64,000 nucleotides of DNA, from positions 2,024,698 through 2,088,697 of the forward strand of contig NC_065564.1 in NCBI RefSeq assembly GCF_022605725.1, read 5' to 3'. Below, piece after piece: positions 34,061 to 45,215 of the stretch; position 1 is the first letter of the stretch; every line of letters starts with the position of its first letter. The position numbers were made by a program, and so were the translations under genes. The notes under the pieces were generated by a model that was not told the origin of the DNA, made no database searches, and saw only the letters and a list, made by a program, of their open reading frames with translations. This stretch comes from Anthonomus grandis grandis. Its lineage: Eukaryota; Arthropoda; Insecta; Coleoptera; Curculionidae.

Positions 34061-36164
34061 TAGGAATGCCTGGAATAGTCTTCTAATTAATTTAAAACGC
34101 TTGCAGTAAATGATTGGACACCCGGTATATAATCGATCGAAATGACGAACCCTTTTTTAACAAAACCCCGAACATATTTCACAACGATGCCTTTCCGCTA
34201 TATAATTCCCAATAATTATTTGCATAAACCCTTAAAAAAAATCGAGACCCGTAGGCTCATCCCTCAAAGGGTTGAATAATGGGTAGCAAATCTCTTCGGT
34301 AAACCTGCCATTGTCACGGGATAATAACACGCATTTTTCTTATCCGTCGAACCGTGGTTTATATCATATATTTCTTGTATGTGCGGTTAGAAAAAAAAAG
34401 AGGGGCCTTCCGAATTTAATATCTTCCGAGGGCCGTTAAAAATTTTGGTTTTTTACTACCTGGGGTTTAGCATATGACCAATTACACGCCCCAGATCAAA
34501 AAAAAAACATCAATTTCCTATTTGCCCCCGCATATAAAGTTTCATTCAAATTAATGATGTTTTCTTAACCGACGAGCAAATAGCGAGGGCTTTTAACCCT
34601 TCTTGATCGGGCAATTATCGTATTCATTACCCCCGTCCCTCGTTCCCTCTTCGAGAAAGAAAATTCATGCGTGTGTTGCAACGTCCAACGACGTTTCACT
34701 GCCCTTTTATTATAAATTTAAATTGCATATTATTAACGTAATCGCTACAATTTGCGACTTTAAGCCCGCCGAAATTATTCTTGGGAGAGTCACGCGTCGA
34801 TTTACATGCCTAAACCCTTTTTTTTCGTCGCCCCATATTAAAAATTCTCAAAAAGCAGGCCGCAACGGGGCCGAAGGCATCCCGAAAATCCCGGATATTG
34901 TTTTGATCAAATGCTGGAAAATATTGCCGGAAGATATTAACATTTTTGAAACCGTGAGGGTCGGACCGGATCGGATATGGGAAATTGTTTAACATTTGTT
35001 AAATATTTCAGCTCCTTTTTAAGGATTATGAGCGCTCGGGAGACTCTTCCAGGCGTTTCGACCGCCTCAGATTCCTCTCCAGAGAAAAAAATCTACTCAA
35101 TCATGCATCGCCTTAAACACGACGTATTATGTACTGAGCAAACAAGAATTAAGCTCGCACCATAAACATTGTACGCACACAAAAAAGGTGACATACAAAA
35201 ACAAACAACCCTTAACAAGGCACTTTTAAAAAAGGCAAAATCAATCCGGCTACTCATCAATTTCTACCTGAGAAGGGGTTCGGGGATGAAAAAAGAAGAG
35301 AGATGCGTGTGAACCGGCAGTCAAGTTGCATCCCCTTGCCCGAAAGGGTTGAGAAGGTCTCTATGCAAATCCACATAACGGACTCGTCTATGCAAATTTC
35401 GGAGGCGACCCCCGAATAGCGACTTACTGTGACTATTGTCGAACATTTTTTTTTCTTTTCTTTCCTTTAACAATATGCAAATTAAACTGTTTTTTTTTTT
35501 GTATGTGTATGTGTGCGCGGAGAGGGTTTTGACATCTGCTCTCGGCTCCGCTGGTGGGATTCCCGTCACGTCTTGTGCGAAAATTTAACAGCGCGCCCAG
35601 CGTCGAATATTATTTTATTAGTTCACCTTTGGCGCGGAATTTTCAATGAACCCCGAGGGGATATAATCGAATTTTCCAACACCCTGTATTTCTTAAAAAT
35701 GATTTTTGCCCTATTTTAAATACAGACACATATATATATATATAGTGGAAGGGAGTCTCAGCATCCCTGGCGAGCACATTTATCGATGCACCTCTCGCTC
35801 TCTCCCACTCTACTGCCGCCACCATCCTGCTGGTTTCCATAGCGATGCCACACACGCACACATATGACGGGAGGAGAGCGAGGGGTCCCGGGGGAGCACA
35901 TGTCGAACGCCATACATGTTGTTCTGTGTACGTTGTAGCAGAGGGAACGGCAGAAGGGAAGTAGAGAAGGGGGTTGGGGGGGTGGTGGCAGGCAGCCCTT
36001 ATATTGCCAGTGTATTATCCATATACTTCGAGATAAGCGTTATGTTATTGTTTTCTTCTATTTAGGTCACAAGCTTAATCTGCTAAAAATGCTATTTTAA
36101 GTGTATTTTTAAAACTCGTCCCAAAGGATTTACATGCTATTCTGAACAACTGGAAGTTTTATTC
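34061..36164. other. Spacer without a confident gene
   Basis: ACACCCGGTATATA at about 34120 and AACACCCTGTA at about 35679 are single boxes resembling the A3 monomer box. The plus frames 34603-34992 and 34977-35165 are translatable and non-repetitive but have no recognised domain or splice support. A (TA)n run lies at 35731-35744. Confidence 0.45.
35731..35744. repeat. (TA)n microsatellite
   Basis: This is about seven TA dinucleotides seen directly. Confidence 0.9.
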
Positions 36165-36640
36165 CAGGAATTTGAGTACTCATAATACTCCTCCAGGCAA
36201 TTAAAGTTGATCAGAGACTGTTCAAATCCGTGATATAGTCATCTAAGTATACTCAATCCTCTTCCTGGCAATTAAAGTTGATCAGAGTCTGTCCAAATGC
36301 GTAACATAGTCATCTAAGTACACTCAATCCTCTTCCAGGCAATTAGAATTAATCTGAGACAAATGCTATGCATGGAATAGTCGTCTAAGTACTCTTAACC
36401 CTTCTTTAGGCAATTGCAGACAATGTGAATGAGTCAAGGCTTCCTTCCTCTTAGATTTAACAATCTTGGGTAGGTTCAGGGTCTTCTTCTAGGCATTGGA
36501 TGCAGTTGGAATGCCTTGAATAGTCATCTAAGAACACTTAAGCCTCCTCTAGTCAGTTCTAGGCGAAGTGAGCAAGTCAAGGTTTCCTGTTGCTTGTATT
36601 TAAGAAACTAGGTAGATAAGGACTCTTTTTTTTGGGAATC
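36165..36640. repeat. A10-related tandem repeats, left part
   Basis: Three or more 72-bp A10 units (AGTCATCTAAGTACACTCAA with GGCAATTAAAGTTGATC) are followed by a longer variant with GGATGCAGTTGGAATGCC. The array is interrupted by the LINE fragment that starts near 36640 and resumes at about 37295. Confidence 0.85.
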
Positions 36641-37290
36641 TAAGGCAGTTGGACCAGCCCATCCCCATTTCAGTTGTGCCACAAGCCTTAGTACCTCCGT
36701 CACTTTAGTTCTTCGACGAATTTCCTCGTTCCGAGCTTTATCCCTTCCTATCATAGCCCTCTCCATTGCTCCTTGGGTGGTTTGCAACCTATCGGCAAAT
36801 TTGCGGGTGATTGGCATTGTCTACAACTACTGTCAACACTTTCCTTTTTAAATTTATAGGAAATTCACGATATTTAAGTAATCGTAGTTTTCCAAAAGCT
36901 GTCCAGGAGAGGCCTATACCTCTTGTGATTTCAGATGATTGATTTTCTTTGCCAAGTTGAATTTTGTAGCCTAAGTAAATATATTCTGAGATAAATTCTA
37001 AGGGTTGATCTTTGACAGTTACCTGGATGTCATCTGTACTCATGTTCTTCGTTTTGCTTAAGTTTATTTAAAATCCGATTTGTAGCGATGTTCGATGAAG
37101 TGCCCGAAGCACGTTTTGAAGCTTTTTCTGGGGCCTGTGTTAACAATAGCCATAATCGTCGAAAAATCGTAAATGCTTTAGACGCACTCCCTCCATCAAT
37201 ATTAATTCATCCTCTAAAGACTAGGAATTCCAGAATTGTCAAAGTTTCGACAGAGTCAAACACCTTCTGGTAGTCCACAAAGGCTAAATG
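36640..37290 (-). mobile_element. Broken LINE endonuclease/RT fragment inserted in an A10-type array
   Basis: Reading the minus strand from 37290, the RT motif-A segment LAFVDYQKVFDSVE (37287-37246) is followed after a stop and an internal gap by INLSKTKNMS (from 37067). Next come EYIYLGYKIQL and GLSWTAFGKLR (37043-36789). In another frame comes TTQGAMERAMIG then RNEEIRRRTKVTEVLR and LKWGWAGP (36817-36650). This order is characteristic of the RT palm-to-C-terminal region of an abundant insect endonuclease-reverse-transcriptase LINE. The YxDD segment is missing (internal deletion), a TAA interrupts the segment before INLSK, and a frameshift lies near 36800. The end after WAGP fuses directly to array sequence near 36645. 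It is non-functional; I cannot fix the clade (jockey or RTE-like). Confidence 0.9.
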
Positions 37291-38050
37291 AATAAAAAAA
37301 TTCACATAATCATCTAAGTACACTCAATGCCCCTCCAGGCAATCAAAGTTGATCTGAGGTAGTTCGATATGCTTGATATGGTCTTCTAACTATTCATAAT
37401 CTTCTTCCAGGCAATTAAAATTGATCTGAGGCAGATAAAAAAGCCTGGAATAGTCGTCTAAGTATTCTTAACCTTCCTCCATGGCAATTAAGGACGAGGT
37501 GAACGAGTCAAGAACCACTCTTCTTGGATTTATTATTCTTGGATCGGTTCAGGATCTTATTCTAGGAATCTGATGCAGTTAGAATGCCTAGAATAGTTAC
37601 CTAAGTACTCTTAATTCCCCTCTAAGTAATTGAAGACGAGCTAAACCAGGTAAGGACTCTTCTTTCATGGATTTAAGAGCGCTGAGCAATTCGGGAGTCA
37701 TTTTCTATGAATTTGATGCAGTTGGAGTGCCTGGAATAGTCATCTAAATACTCTTAACCCTTCTGCTTTTTGGATTTAACATTCCTGGGTAAGCTGAGGG
37801 TCCTATTCTAGGAATTTGCTGCAGATGGAATGCTTGGAATAGTCATCTAAATAGTCTTACCCCTCCTCTACGCAATTGCAGGTAAGGTGAGCGAGTCAAA
37901 GTGTCCTGTTGCCTGCATTTAACATCACTGGGTAAATTGGAACTCTTATTCTAGGAATCTAAGTGTTCTTAAGTCCCCTCCAGGCAAATAAAGATGATCT
38001 GAGTGCGTCGAGATGGTTCTTCTTCTGATTATACTATCCTGGTTAGTGTG
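37291..38050. repeat. A10-related tandem repeats, right part
   Basis: The array resumes with AATCATCTAAGTACACTCAA after the LINE fragment and continues with longer units. These combine GATGCAGTTGGAATGCC, GGAATAGTCATCTAA and a CTGGGTA(A/G)-type linker. Unit length is irregular (roughly 100-150 bp), about twice the 72-bp A10 unit. Confidence 0.82.
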
Positions 38051-39566
38051 CGAATCTTATGCCATAATATTGAGCTGCCACAACCTCTCTGGACAAGGTA
38101 AAGACTGACAAATGAGCTTATATTTAAATTATGCCCGATGCACAGTCCCATTAAGGCAGCGCCAACCAATTTCCGCCCTTCACAACCACCGAAAAAACAT
38201 AAATCGCATGTTAAAACGGTCGATTTGCTTGTAATCGAGGTCTGTTCCGAATTGCCACTTTACTGCTACGCAAGAAGTTTCCTTCAGCCAGAAAATAAAA
38301 GGCGCAACACAACTCTATCCAAACCTACAAGGACTATATTTCGTTGCTCCTCCCCAACCCCCCGGAATTGAGAAACTTTCTGGCATTTTTGAAGAGATAT
38401 TGTACGTCTTGCCGGGGCAAAAATATATCCATGTGATATTTCAAAAAGTTTCGCTTCTGTTGTGGAAAAACTTCTGAATAATGTCCGGGAGAGAGAGGAT
38501 ATATATTATTGTGTGAGACTGCCTGTTATATGAAAAGAAATATACGCGAGTTTCGAATGTATACGAGTTTATATTTTTGTACATGATTTTAAATGGGCCT
38601 TTTCAGAAATTGAACCGAGAGAGGGAGGAAAAGAGGGTGCGGGGGGAGACTTAAATCTGCTGATTGCCTCGAGATGCGGTCTTATTATGAACATGTCGGG
38701 CTTGTTAACGCTCTTCTGCTGCTGTAGTACTTCGTTAACGGGCATAAAGGTTGTCGCATGATTTATTGCATAAGAAGCACTACAATTAGACTAGAAACGG
38801 AACGTATGTAGAGTAAATTGGACGTACCACCAACCCAATGAGAACGACAGGAGATGGAGTCTTTGCTCTTCACCAGTGAGTGGAAAGTAGAGGAATAATT
38901 TCAATAAGCACTAGCTAAGGTACAATGTAGCTCATAATCCATTTGAAAGAAAATTTCATTCGTTCTCGAGCAAGCAAAAATGAAAATGAGCGGCAACGAA
39001 AACGGATATGAACATATAAACGAGAGGCAGATATTTAAATTCGCTTGATCTGTATGTGTGCGTCTCTCGCCGTTCTCCTCCCTCCTCTCCGCCGGGAAAT
39101 TTCCAACGGGAAATGGAAAATGTGCGGCCGTGTTTATTGCTAGGAAAATTGGAATTTTTCGAAGATATAGTCTCCTCTCCCTGGCACATACGAATTCCGA
39201 CGTTTTGTCGTCTTAAGAGAGGAAAATATTCTCCCTTTTTATCGCACATAAAATAATAATAATAAAGTGAGAGCGCTACGCGAGAAAAGAAACCCGGAAA
39301 CGTAACGGGCCCGTGGAAATAGTCGCCGTAGGTACGGTTATTTATTTAGATGCGGGTAAAATCCCCGGACAAAGTCAAACACCCATAAAAATTCAAATAA
39401 ACCAATAAATTTGAATCCGATCGTATTGTCTGCTACTCGAACAGTCGAATCGGATACAATGAGCGAAACACATGCATGAGATATCCGACATAAAAAGGTG
39501 GATTGCTAAATGACTGATTTATGGGGGTTTGCGCTCGAAAGGGTAAGGCGAAGGGCTAGGAATATA
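38051..39566. other. Spacer without a gene
   Basis: I see no supportable coding region. The opposite-strand pair 38956-39249 and 39056-39256 are mutual shadows without domains. Confidence 0.5.
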
Positions 39567-40488
39567 CAGTGGTGTCACACTTAAAAAATTAAAATATCCT
39601 TTTTTAAACGATTTGCAAATAGTAATCTAACAATCCTTGCTAGTTTGAGGAACATAATCCAGGAATCGGAGGTAATTGGAATGACCAACATAGTCATCCA
39701 AGTACCCTTAGTCTTTTTACAGGCGATTGAGGATAAGCTGATGGAGTCAAGATCTGGTTGCCTGTCTAACGGTTCTGGGTAGGGTGAGAGGTCATCTAAG
39801 TACTCTTAATCTTCTTCCAGGCGATTGAGGATGAGCTGAGGAAGTCAAGGATTGTCCTTTCGTAGATCTAACTTATTTTGGGTGGTTCGAGAATCCTATT
39901 TTAGAAATCTGAGGCAGTTGAAATGCCTTAATAGTTTTCTAACTAAGTCAGGGATTCTTGTTTCCTCGTTGTAACTCGTTGTGGTAGTTTGAGTGTTATA
40001 TTCTAAGAATGTGAGGCAGTTGGATTGTCTAAATAGTCATCTAAGTAAGTCAAGGACCGTTGTTTCCTTGATCCAACAATCCTTGGTAGATTGACAGTCA
40101 TATTATAGGCATGTGAGATAGTTAGAATGGCCAATATAGTAATCTAAATACTTTAAATCTTCTTCCAGGCAATTGAGGTTGAGCTGATGGAGTCAAGGTC
40201 TCGTTTCCTGGGTGTAACGATCCTGGATAGCTTGAGACTCATATTTTACGAATGTAGATCAGTTGCAATGCCTAAGTAAATCAAGGACTTTGGTTTCTTG
40301 GAACTAAAATTTCTGGGTGGTTAGAGGATTATATTTTATGAATCTAAAGCAGTTGGCATGCCTGGAATAGTCATCTAATTTCTTTTAATCTTCTTTAGAT
40401 CATAGTCTTTTCTTGATCGAACAAATATTGACGATTGCTGATTAAATGCGCATTTTCACCCAATAAAAAAACCGAATCTACGCCACTG
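39567..40488. mobile_element. Candidate terminal-inverted-repeat element carrying an A10-type minisatellite
   Basis: The left boundary reads CAGTGGTGTCACAC (39567) and the right boundary reads CTACGCCACTG (ending 40488). The outer nine bases are inverted copies (CAGTGGYGT). In between are irregular A10-type units with AGTCATCTAAGTA, GAGGCAGTTG and TCAAGGA. The last ~55 bp (CTGATTAAATGCGC, then CACCCAATAAAAAAAC) recur at 42660-42709, also followed by CGCCACT. That recurrence is what marks it as a repeated-element end. No clear target-site duplication is visible, and there is no transposase, so it would be non-autonomous. Confidence 0.45.
39640..40430. repeat. A10-type tandem repeats inside the candidate element
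   Basis: GGCAGTTG(A/G)AATG and AGTCATCTAAGTA recur at irregular spacing of about 90-150 bp, with TCAAGGA(C/T)T and CCTGGATCTAACAATCCTGG-like linkers. It is the same family as 37291-38050 and 42350-42620. Confidence 0.8.
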
Positions 40489-41700
40489 AAAGTCCCGGTT
40501 AACCCACAAAAGCGGGATGTTTTAAATAAATATCATCCGGTCCATTAATTCGGCCCCGATACCATCGAATCTGCGAGATTTATGCAAAAAGGGTTTACTA
40601 CCCCTTTTTACTATCCGGGTAATTCTTTTATTAATGAGCCGTTTTGTGCCATGTTCAAACAAAAGCACATCGGAAGCTTCTTTATACACGGCATCGTATC
40701 GGAAACCTCTTGTCCCATAAACGTTGAGCTGCCGTATCTTGCTCTCTTCTCTTCTCGGTTGCCAGGCGACGGAAGTCGCTTATCTTTCAGCTTTTGCCTC
40801 GAATACGAAGACTGTATGTTATGTGCCTGCATGCCTGTCAAATTTCACTGATAAACCGTTGAGTTATGGCGAGAGAAAAACTACAAAAAGACGCTTCGTG
40901 GCAGGGAATTTTCTGTTTGGAATTTAATACCTTCTGCTTAAAACCTGCGGACGCGGACGGTCCAGTAGGGCAGAAACCTAATTAAAATTTGGATGGTGAA
41001 GAGATTATCAGTAAGAATTTATTGTCTAGTGTCTACCCAGCCGAATGCCTTACGTTTAAAAATAAAATAATAAATCATCGAGTTCGTGATAGGCACGGGG
41101 CTGGCCCTTTTAATACATACTTCTAAATCAGTGCACGAAAATTGTAGTAAAGTGATTTATATTCGACTGGGGGGTACGTGCCAAACCCATATTTATTCGA
41201 GAAATACCCCAAATTGAAAACTAATCCCTTGTTAATTCCGAAACGAGTAGTCGGGAGCCAAAAGACCCACTTCGCACAGGTAACAGGTGAATATACAGGT
41301 AGCAAATACGAAAGGGATTAGTATTGTGGACACTTTAATCAATTAAAAAGGTTTATAATGCCCCGGAGAAACTTTATGGATACGGCGGGCGCCTTGTGAG
41401 GATTTTTTAAATGTATAAAAGCCATAAAACGACCTCGGTTCGATAAGCCATTTATATTTTATTTCATAATAATAAGGGATCTGGTAACATACAATAATAT
41501 AGGAAATGGGGAAATTTTTTGGGCTGGCACGGCCTTTTCCGGGATTTTCTTCTTTTTTATATTTTTTTTTCTTTCGAAGTGAAAGTTCAAAGAACCGGGT
41601 CAAAGAAAACGACACTAACCTACAAAAAGCGTCGTCTGGGAAATTCACGGGCGTCGCTCGCCTCCTCCTCCTTGTCTCTCTCTTAATTCCCCGAAAAGTT
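40489..41700. other. Spacer without a confident gene
   Basis: The opposite-strand frames 40582-40851, 40611-40841 and 40724-40927 overlap each other and match nothing I know. No splice or promoter evidence is seen. Confidence 0.45.
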
Positions 41701-41701
41701 A

Positions 41702-41866
41702 ATGGGGAATAATGAGGAGCCGGGAAAGGAGCGTGCCGACGCCGAAGACGCCGCCGGCGAAATTATGACGAGGCCACGGTGGGATTTGAACGTTCGGAAT
41801 GCCGATATGTTTTGGAAATTGGAACGTTGCCTGGCATACAACCGGATTTATCCAGGCAATCAGTAG
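41702..41866 (+). CDS. Small acidic/basic ORF (54 codons), unknown
   Basis: The ATG at 41702 has an A at -3 and a G at +4. It opens a 54-codon frame to the TAG at 41864. The first third is rich in Glu, Ala and Asp (GNNEEPGKERADAEDAAGE), followed by an aromatic/basic part (TRPRWDLNVRN). A pyrimidine-rich stretch and AAAAG lie just upstream, which could be a splice acceptor. No family is recognised. The embedded GATTTGAAC resembles a tRNA T-arm on the minus strand, but no tRNA folds there. It could be a real microprotein start or chance in a GC-rich patch. Confidence 0.15.
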   Translation: MGNNEEPGKERADAEDAAGEIMTRPRWDLNVRNADMFWKLERCLAYNRIYPGNQ

Positions 41867-41978
41867 CCATCCAGACTGTTGTATATCCTCAAGTTGCACG
41901 GTTATTCGTAGAACTAAAGAGGCTTGTCAGGCTTCTATGCCGAAGACTTGTGGACCTAGAAAACTTATTTGATCCATC

Positions 41979-42260
41979 TTTGGACCAGTCGGAAACCTTT
42001 AGCCAATGATTGGAATTTAATCATTTGTCCACCAACTGTGAGGCATATATTCCTCAAGAGTCTGGGCACCAGGCAACATTCAAAATTTGCTTGGGGCAAC
42101 TTTGGACCGGCCGGAAATTTTAAACCACTGCTTGGAATTTAATCATTTATCCACCAAATATTAGGCACATATTCCTCAAGAGTTTGGGAACACGGAAACA
42201 TTCAAAATTTACTTGAGACAACTTCACAGAGCTGCTGGAAACCTTGATGGAATACTGCCA
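41979..42260. repeat. ~124-bp direct duplication with a third partial copy at 42720-42841
   Basis: TTTGGACC(A/G) followed by CGGAAA, TGGAATTTAATCATTT, CCACCAA and ATTCCTCAAGAG occurs at 41979 and 42103. A third, partial copy of ATTCCTCAAGAG..GGGAACA..GGAAACAT..GAGCTGCTGGAAACC occurs at about 42750-42840. The third copy lies beyond the 42709 end motif, so the segment repeats on both sides of the A10-type array at 42350-42620. Confidence 0.75.
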
Positions 42261-42349
42261 GTTAGTAGAGAAGAAACTGAAGACAGCTCGAAATGTTTTC
42301 AGTAAAACTTCCGACACAGTTTCGTGACTAAGTCTAATCTGTTCGAGCA

Positions 42350-42709
42350 ATTGGAGTGTCTAACAAGTCATCTAAATACTTTTAATACTCTTACAGGCGA
42401 TTGAGAATGAGCTAAGAGTTCTCTCGTTTCCTAGACCTAGTGGTTTGAGAGTCATATTCTAGGAATCTGAGGCAGTTGGATGCTTAAATAGTCATTTAAG
42501 TAAGTCAAGGACTCTTGTTTCCTGGATCTAACAATGCTGAGTAATTTGAAGGTCATCTTCTAGGAATCTGAGGCAGTTGGAACGCCTAGAATAGGCATCT
42601 AAGTACTTCTGATCATTTACCAGACGATGAGCTCCTCTAGATTGAAATATTGGTGAGTGCTGATTAAATGCGCCTCTTCACCCAATAAAAAAACACTACC
42701 TTCGCCACT
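42350..42709. repeat. A10-type repeats plus a second copy of the CGCCACT end
   Basis: Units with GAGGCAGTTGGA and AGTCATCTAAATAC are followed by CTGATTAAATGCGC, CACCCAATAAAAAAAC and CGCCACT. This is the same right end as at 40439-40488. The left end of this copy is not recognisable. Confidence 0.7.
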
Positions 42710-42909
42710 CAAAGGTCACATTTATTCTTCATTTGTCCAGCAAATATGCGGCACACATTCCTCAAGAGCTTGGGAACAAGGAAACATGCAAATTTTGCTT
42801 AAGAGAACAGAGCTGCTGGAAACCTTGAAGGAACACTGCCAGGTAAATAGAGAAGAGACTGAAGACACCTCGAAATGTTCTCAGTATAATTCCCGACCCA
42901 GTTTCGCTA

Positions 42910-44399
42910 CTAATTCAAATCTGTAATCAGGCCACGAGCTGTTTTCGCCGACGCTTTCGCCGTCGCGACGTTCATTATTACGCCGGGCGTCTCCCGACCT
43001 TTCTCAACTCTATTTAGTCCTGTTTTAAATTGTCAGCTGGTCCCGCTTTTCCTCCTCCCCTCCTCCTACTTTTCGCGATCGCTTTTCACCGATTAGAATA
43101 ATTTATAATTTAGGTATACCGTAACAGCTTTTGCAAATATCGACTTGACAGCTTCTCCTGCAGCATCAAATCCAGAAATCCATCAAAAACCCATATCTGT
43201 TATATGAAAAAAAGCCGCTTTGAAAAACATTTTCTTATCCCGATACTTCATACTACGCTCCCCCTTTACAATCGTTGACGTGGCAGGGGTGGCAGGCAAT
43301 CAAAAATAAAATAGAGGGTGCAACGTCGAGTATGGCGTCCAAAATTGCACCCAATACGGCGACGACGCCCACTCGGGTCAAACTATATATATACATATAT
43401 ATCCTAGAAAAGCCAGTTTCCCTAGACTTTTATATTAAATTGAATATATATAAAAAGCAATTCGTATAGTGCCTATCCAGGGAAAAATCCATAGCTGGAA
43501 AAATCCAAAGCCTCGCCCCCGGGGTACGGTAATAAAATTGGATATGTTGATACAAAAAGTATAAAGTGAGGAGACGTCACTAGCATGTGTCGTTCAAATG
43601 GGTGGAGAGGGTTTGGGGGGAGTGAGTAAGAGAGAGAAATTGTATTGAAATATACGCGACGCATCCGCTAAATTATCCCTCTCACATTCGCTTCATATGC
43701 AATTTTAATAATAACGCGAGCGAGAGATCTTTTATTGGGTCAGATTTATAAAGAAAAAAAAACAAGAAAAAACCGGAGGGCAATTTTTCCCCATTACGTT
43801 CGCGTATAAAACGGTTTTGCGCCCAACAGGTTGGAGTGGCTGCGAGTTAGGCGCCAAATGAGTTGAATGAGAGTTTCCGGGAAAAGTTTAAACGCCCAAA
43901 TTAAATTACACACGTGAACGTAAGTTTATTACTGAGCGAGGAGCGGTTTACTACGGCGAAATTCCAGGGCGGGAGTTTCCCAGGAAAATCTCTTCTCTAA
44001 CAAATGAACCACTTTCAGCAGGGGAAAGGGGCCGCATCCATTATCCAGTCCTTCCATTTATTATCCCGAAACTTTGAACAATGATAGACAGAACTATTTA
44101 TCCTGAGAATATGTGCGTTATTATTCCGCGGTCCGTGATAAATTTGAGTGTATCAAAAACGCAGAGGGTGCCGCTTGATAAATGAATCCACCGGGCTACA
44201 AGGGGGGTGGCGGGGAGCAAAAGGGTGGCGACATTCTTTGGTAATGATGGAGCTCTTTTTTTGGAAAAAAGAAACTTTTTTTTCGGGCGATACACGTGTG
44301 ATTTATGAGCGCAGGAAGTGCCATCATGTTTCTGGGCAAAACAGATTCGTCCTAAATAGGAATGAGAGATAGTGTCATTTAGAGAACCTTTCAGGTGTT
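42910..44399. other. Spacer without a supportable gene
   Basis: It contains a GC-richer patch at about 42940-43080 and a TA-rich patch at 43385-43400. Frames here are short and domain-free. Confidence 0.45.
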
Positions 44400-45215
44400 T
44401 AGATAATGAGGCTCAATGTATTTGCCAGGCGATTCTATTGGAAAAGAGTTTGGCATCAGTATTTTCTGCTTACCACTTAGACTCTCGAGGCAGTGGCTGT
44501 CTTAAAGGGTAGCCAGTAGTAAGTTTCACATGTTTCTGGCTCCAGAGGGTAGTCAGCAGCAGGTTTCACATCTTTCATTCAAGTTTCTATTGGAAATATG
44601 ACTTAACATTGGCTCTTCAGTTGAAAAAAAAAATCCGAAGCCAAGCCAGACTAACAGAAAGTCGTCCAGGTAATGCCGAATCACGTTTTCATCATAAGAT
44701 TCTATTTGGAGAAGAGTCCAGTATCAGTATTTTTCTCACTACTCGCCTCAGAATAGTAAGCAGCAAGCTCCTTATGTTTCATTTAACTTTGTATTGGAAA
44801 TAGGACTTAACATAGACTGTTCAGTTGAAAAAGTCAATCCGAAGCCAAGGCAGCCTATCAGAAAGTCGTCACATAATGCTGTGTCACGTCTTCATCACAA
44901 GATTCTATTGGAGAAGAGTTCAGCATTAGCATTTGCCTCGAAGTATTGAGATTCTTAAAGCAGTGGCTGCATTAGATGGTAGTCAGCAGGCTTCACATGT
45001 TTGCATCAAGGTTCTATCGGAAGAAGGCTTGGCCTTGACTCTTCACTTGAAAAAATTCAGTTCGACCTCGTGGATCCTATCAGAAAGTCGTCCAGATAAT
45101 GCGGAGCCATGTCTTCATCACAAGATTCCATTGGAGAAGAGTTGGCTCGAGTATGGCTCAGCCTCAATTAAAAAAAAACTATTTTGGCCTGGTGAATCCT
45201 AAGGAAACTTTCAGA
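44400..45215. repeat. Tandem array A11, irregular ~200-270-bp units
   Basis: GATTCTATTGGAGAAGAGT or close variants occur at 44431, 44698, 44901 and 45124 (spacings 267, 203 and 223). AGAAAGTCGTCCAGGTAATG-type sequence occurs at 44656, 44859 and 45082, with GGTAGTCAGCAGCAGG and CTTCACATGTTT. The plus frames 44609-44803, 44933-45202 and the start of 45099-45488 are by-products of the repeat. Confidence 0.85.

Noticed and set aside
34603..35165. Two consecutive plus frames (129 and 62 codons) as a gene
   Set aside because: No recognisable domain, no start or splice support, and an overlapping minus frame. The second has a possible upstream TTTCAG but no donor or poly(A) partner.
41770..41810. 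Possible tRNA T-arm (GTTCAAATC on the minus strand)
   Set aside because: The flanking bases do not pair as a T-stem, and no acceptor, D or anticodon arm can be folded.
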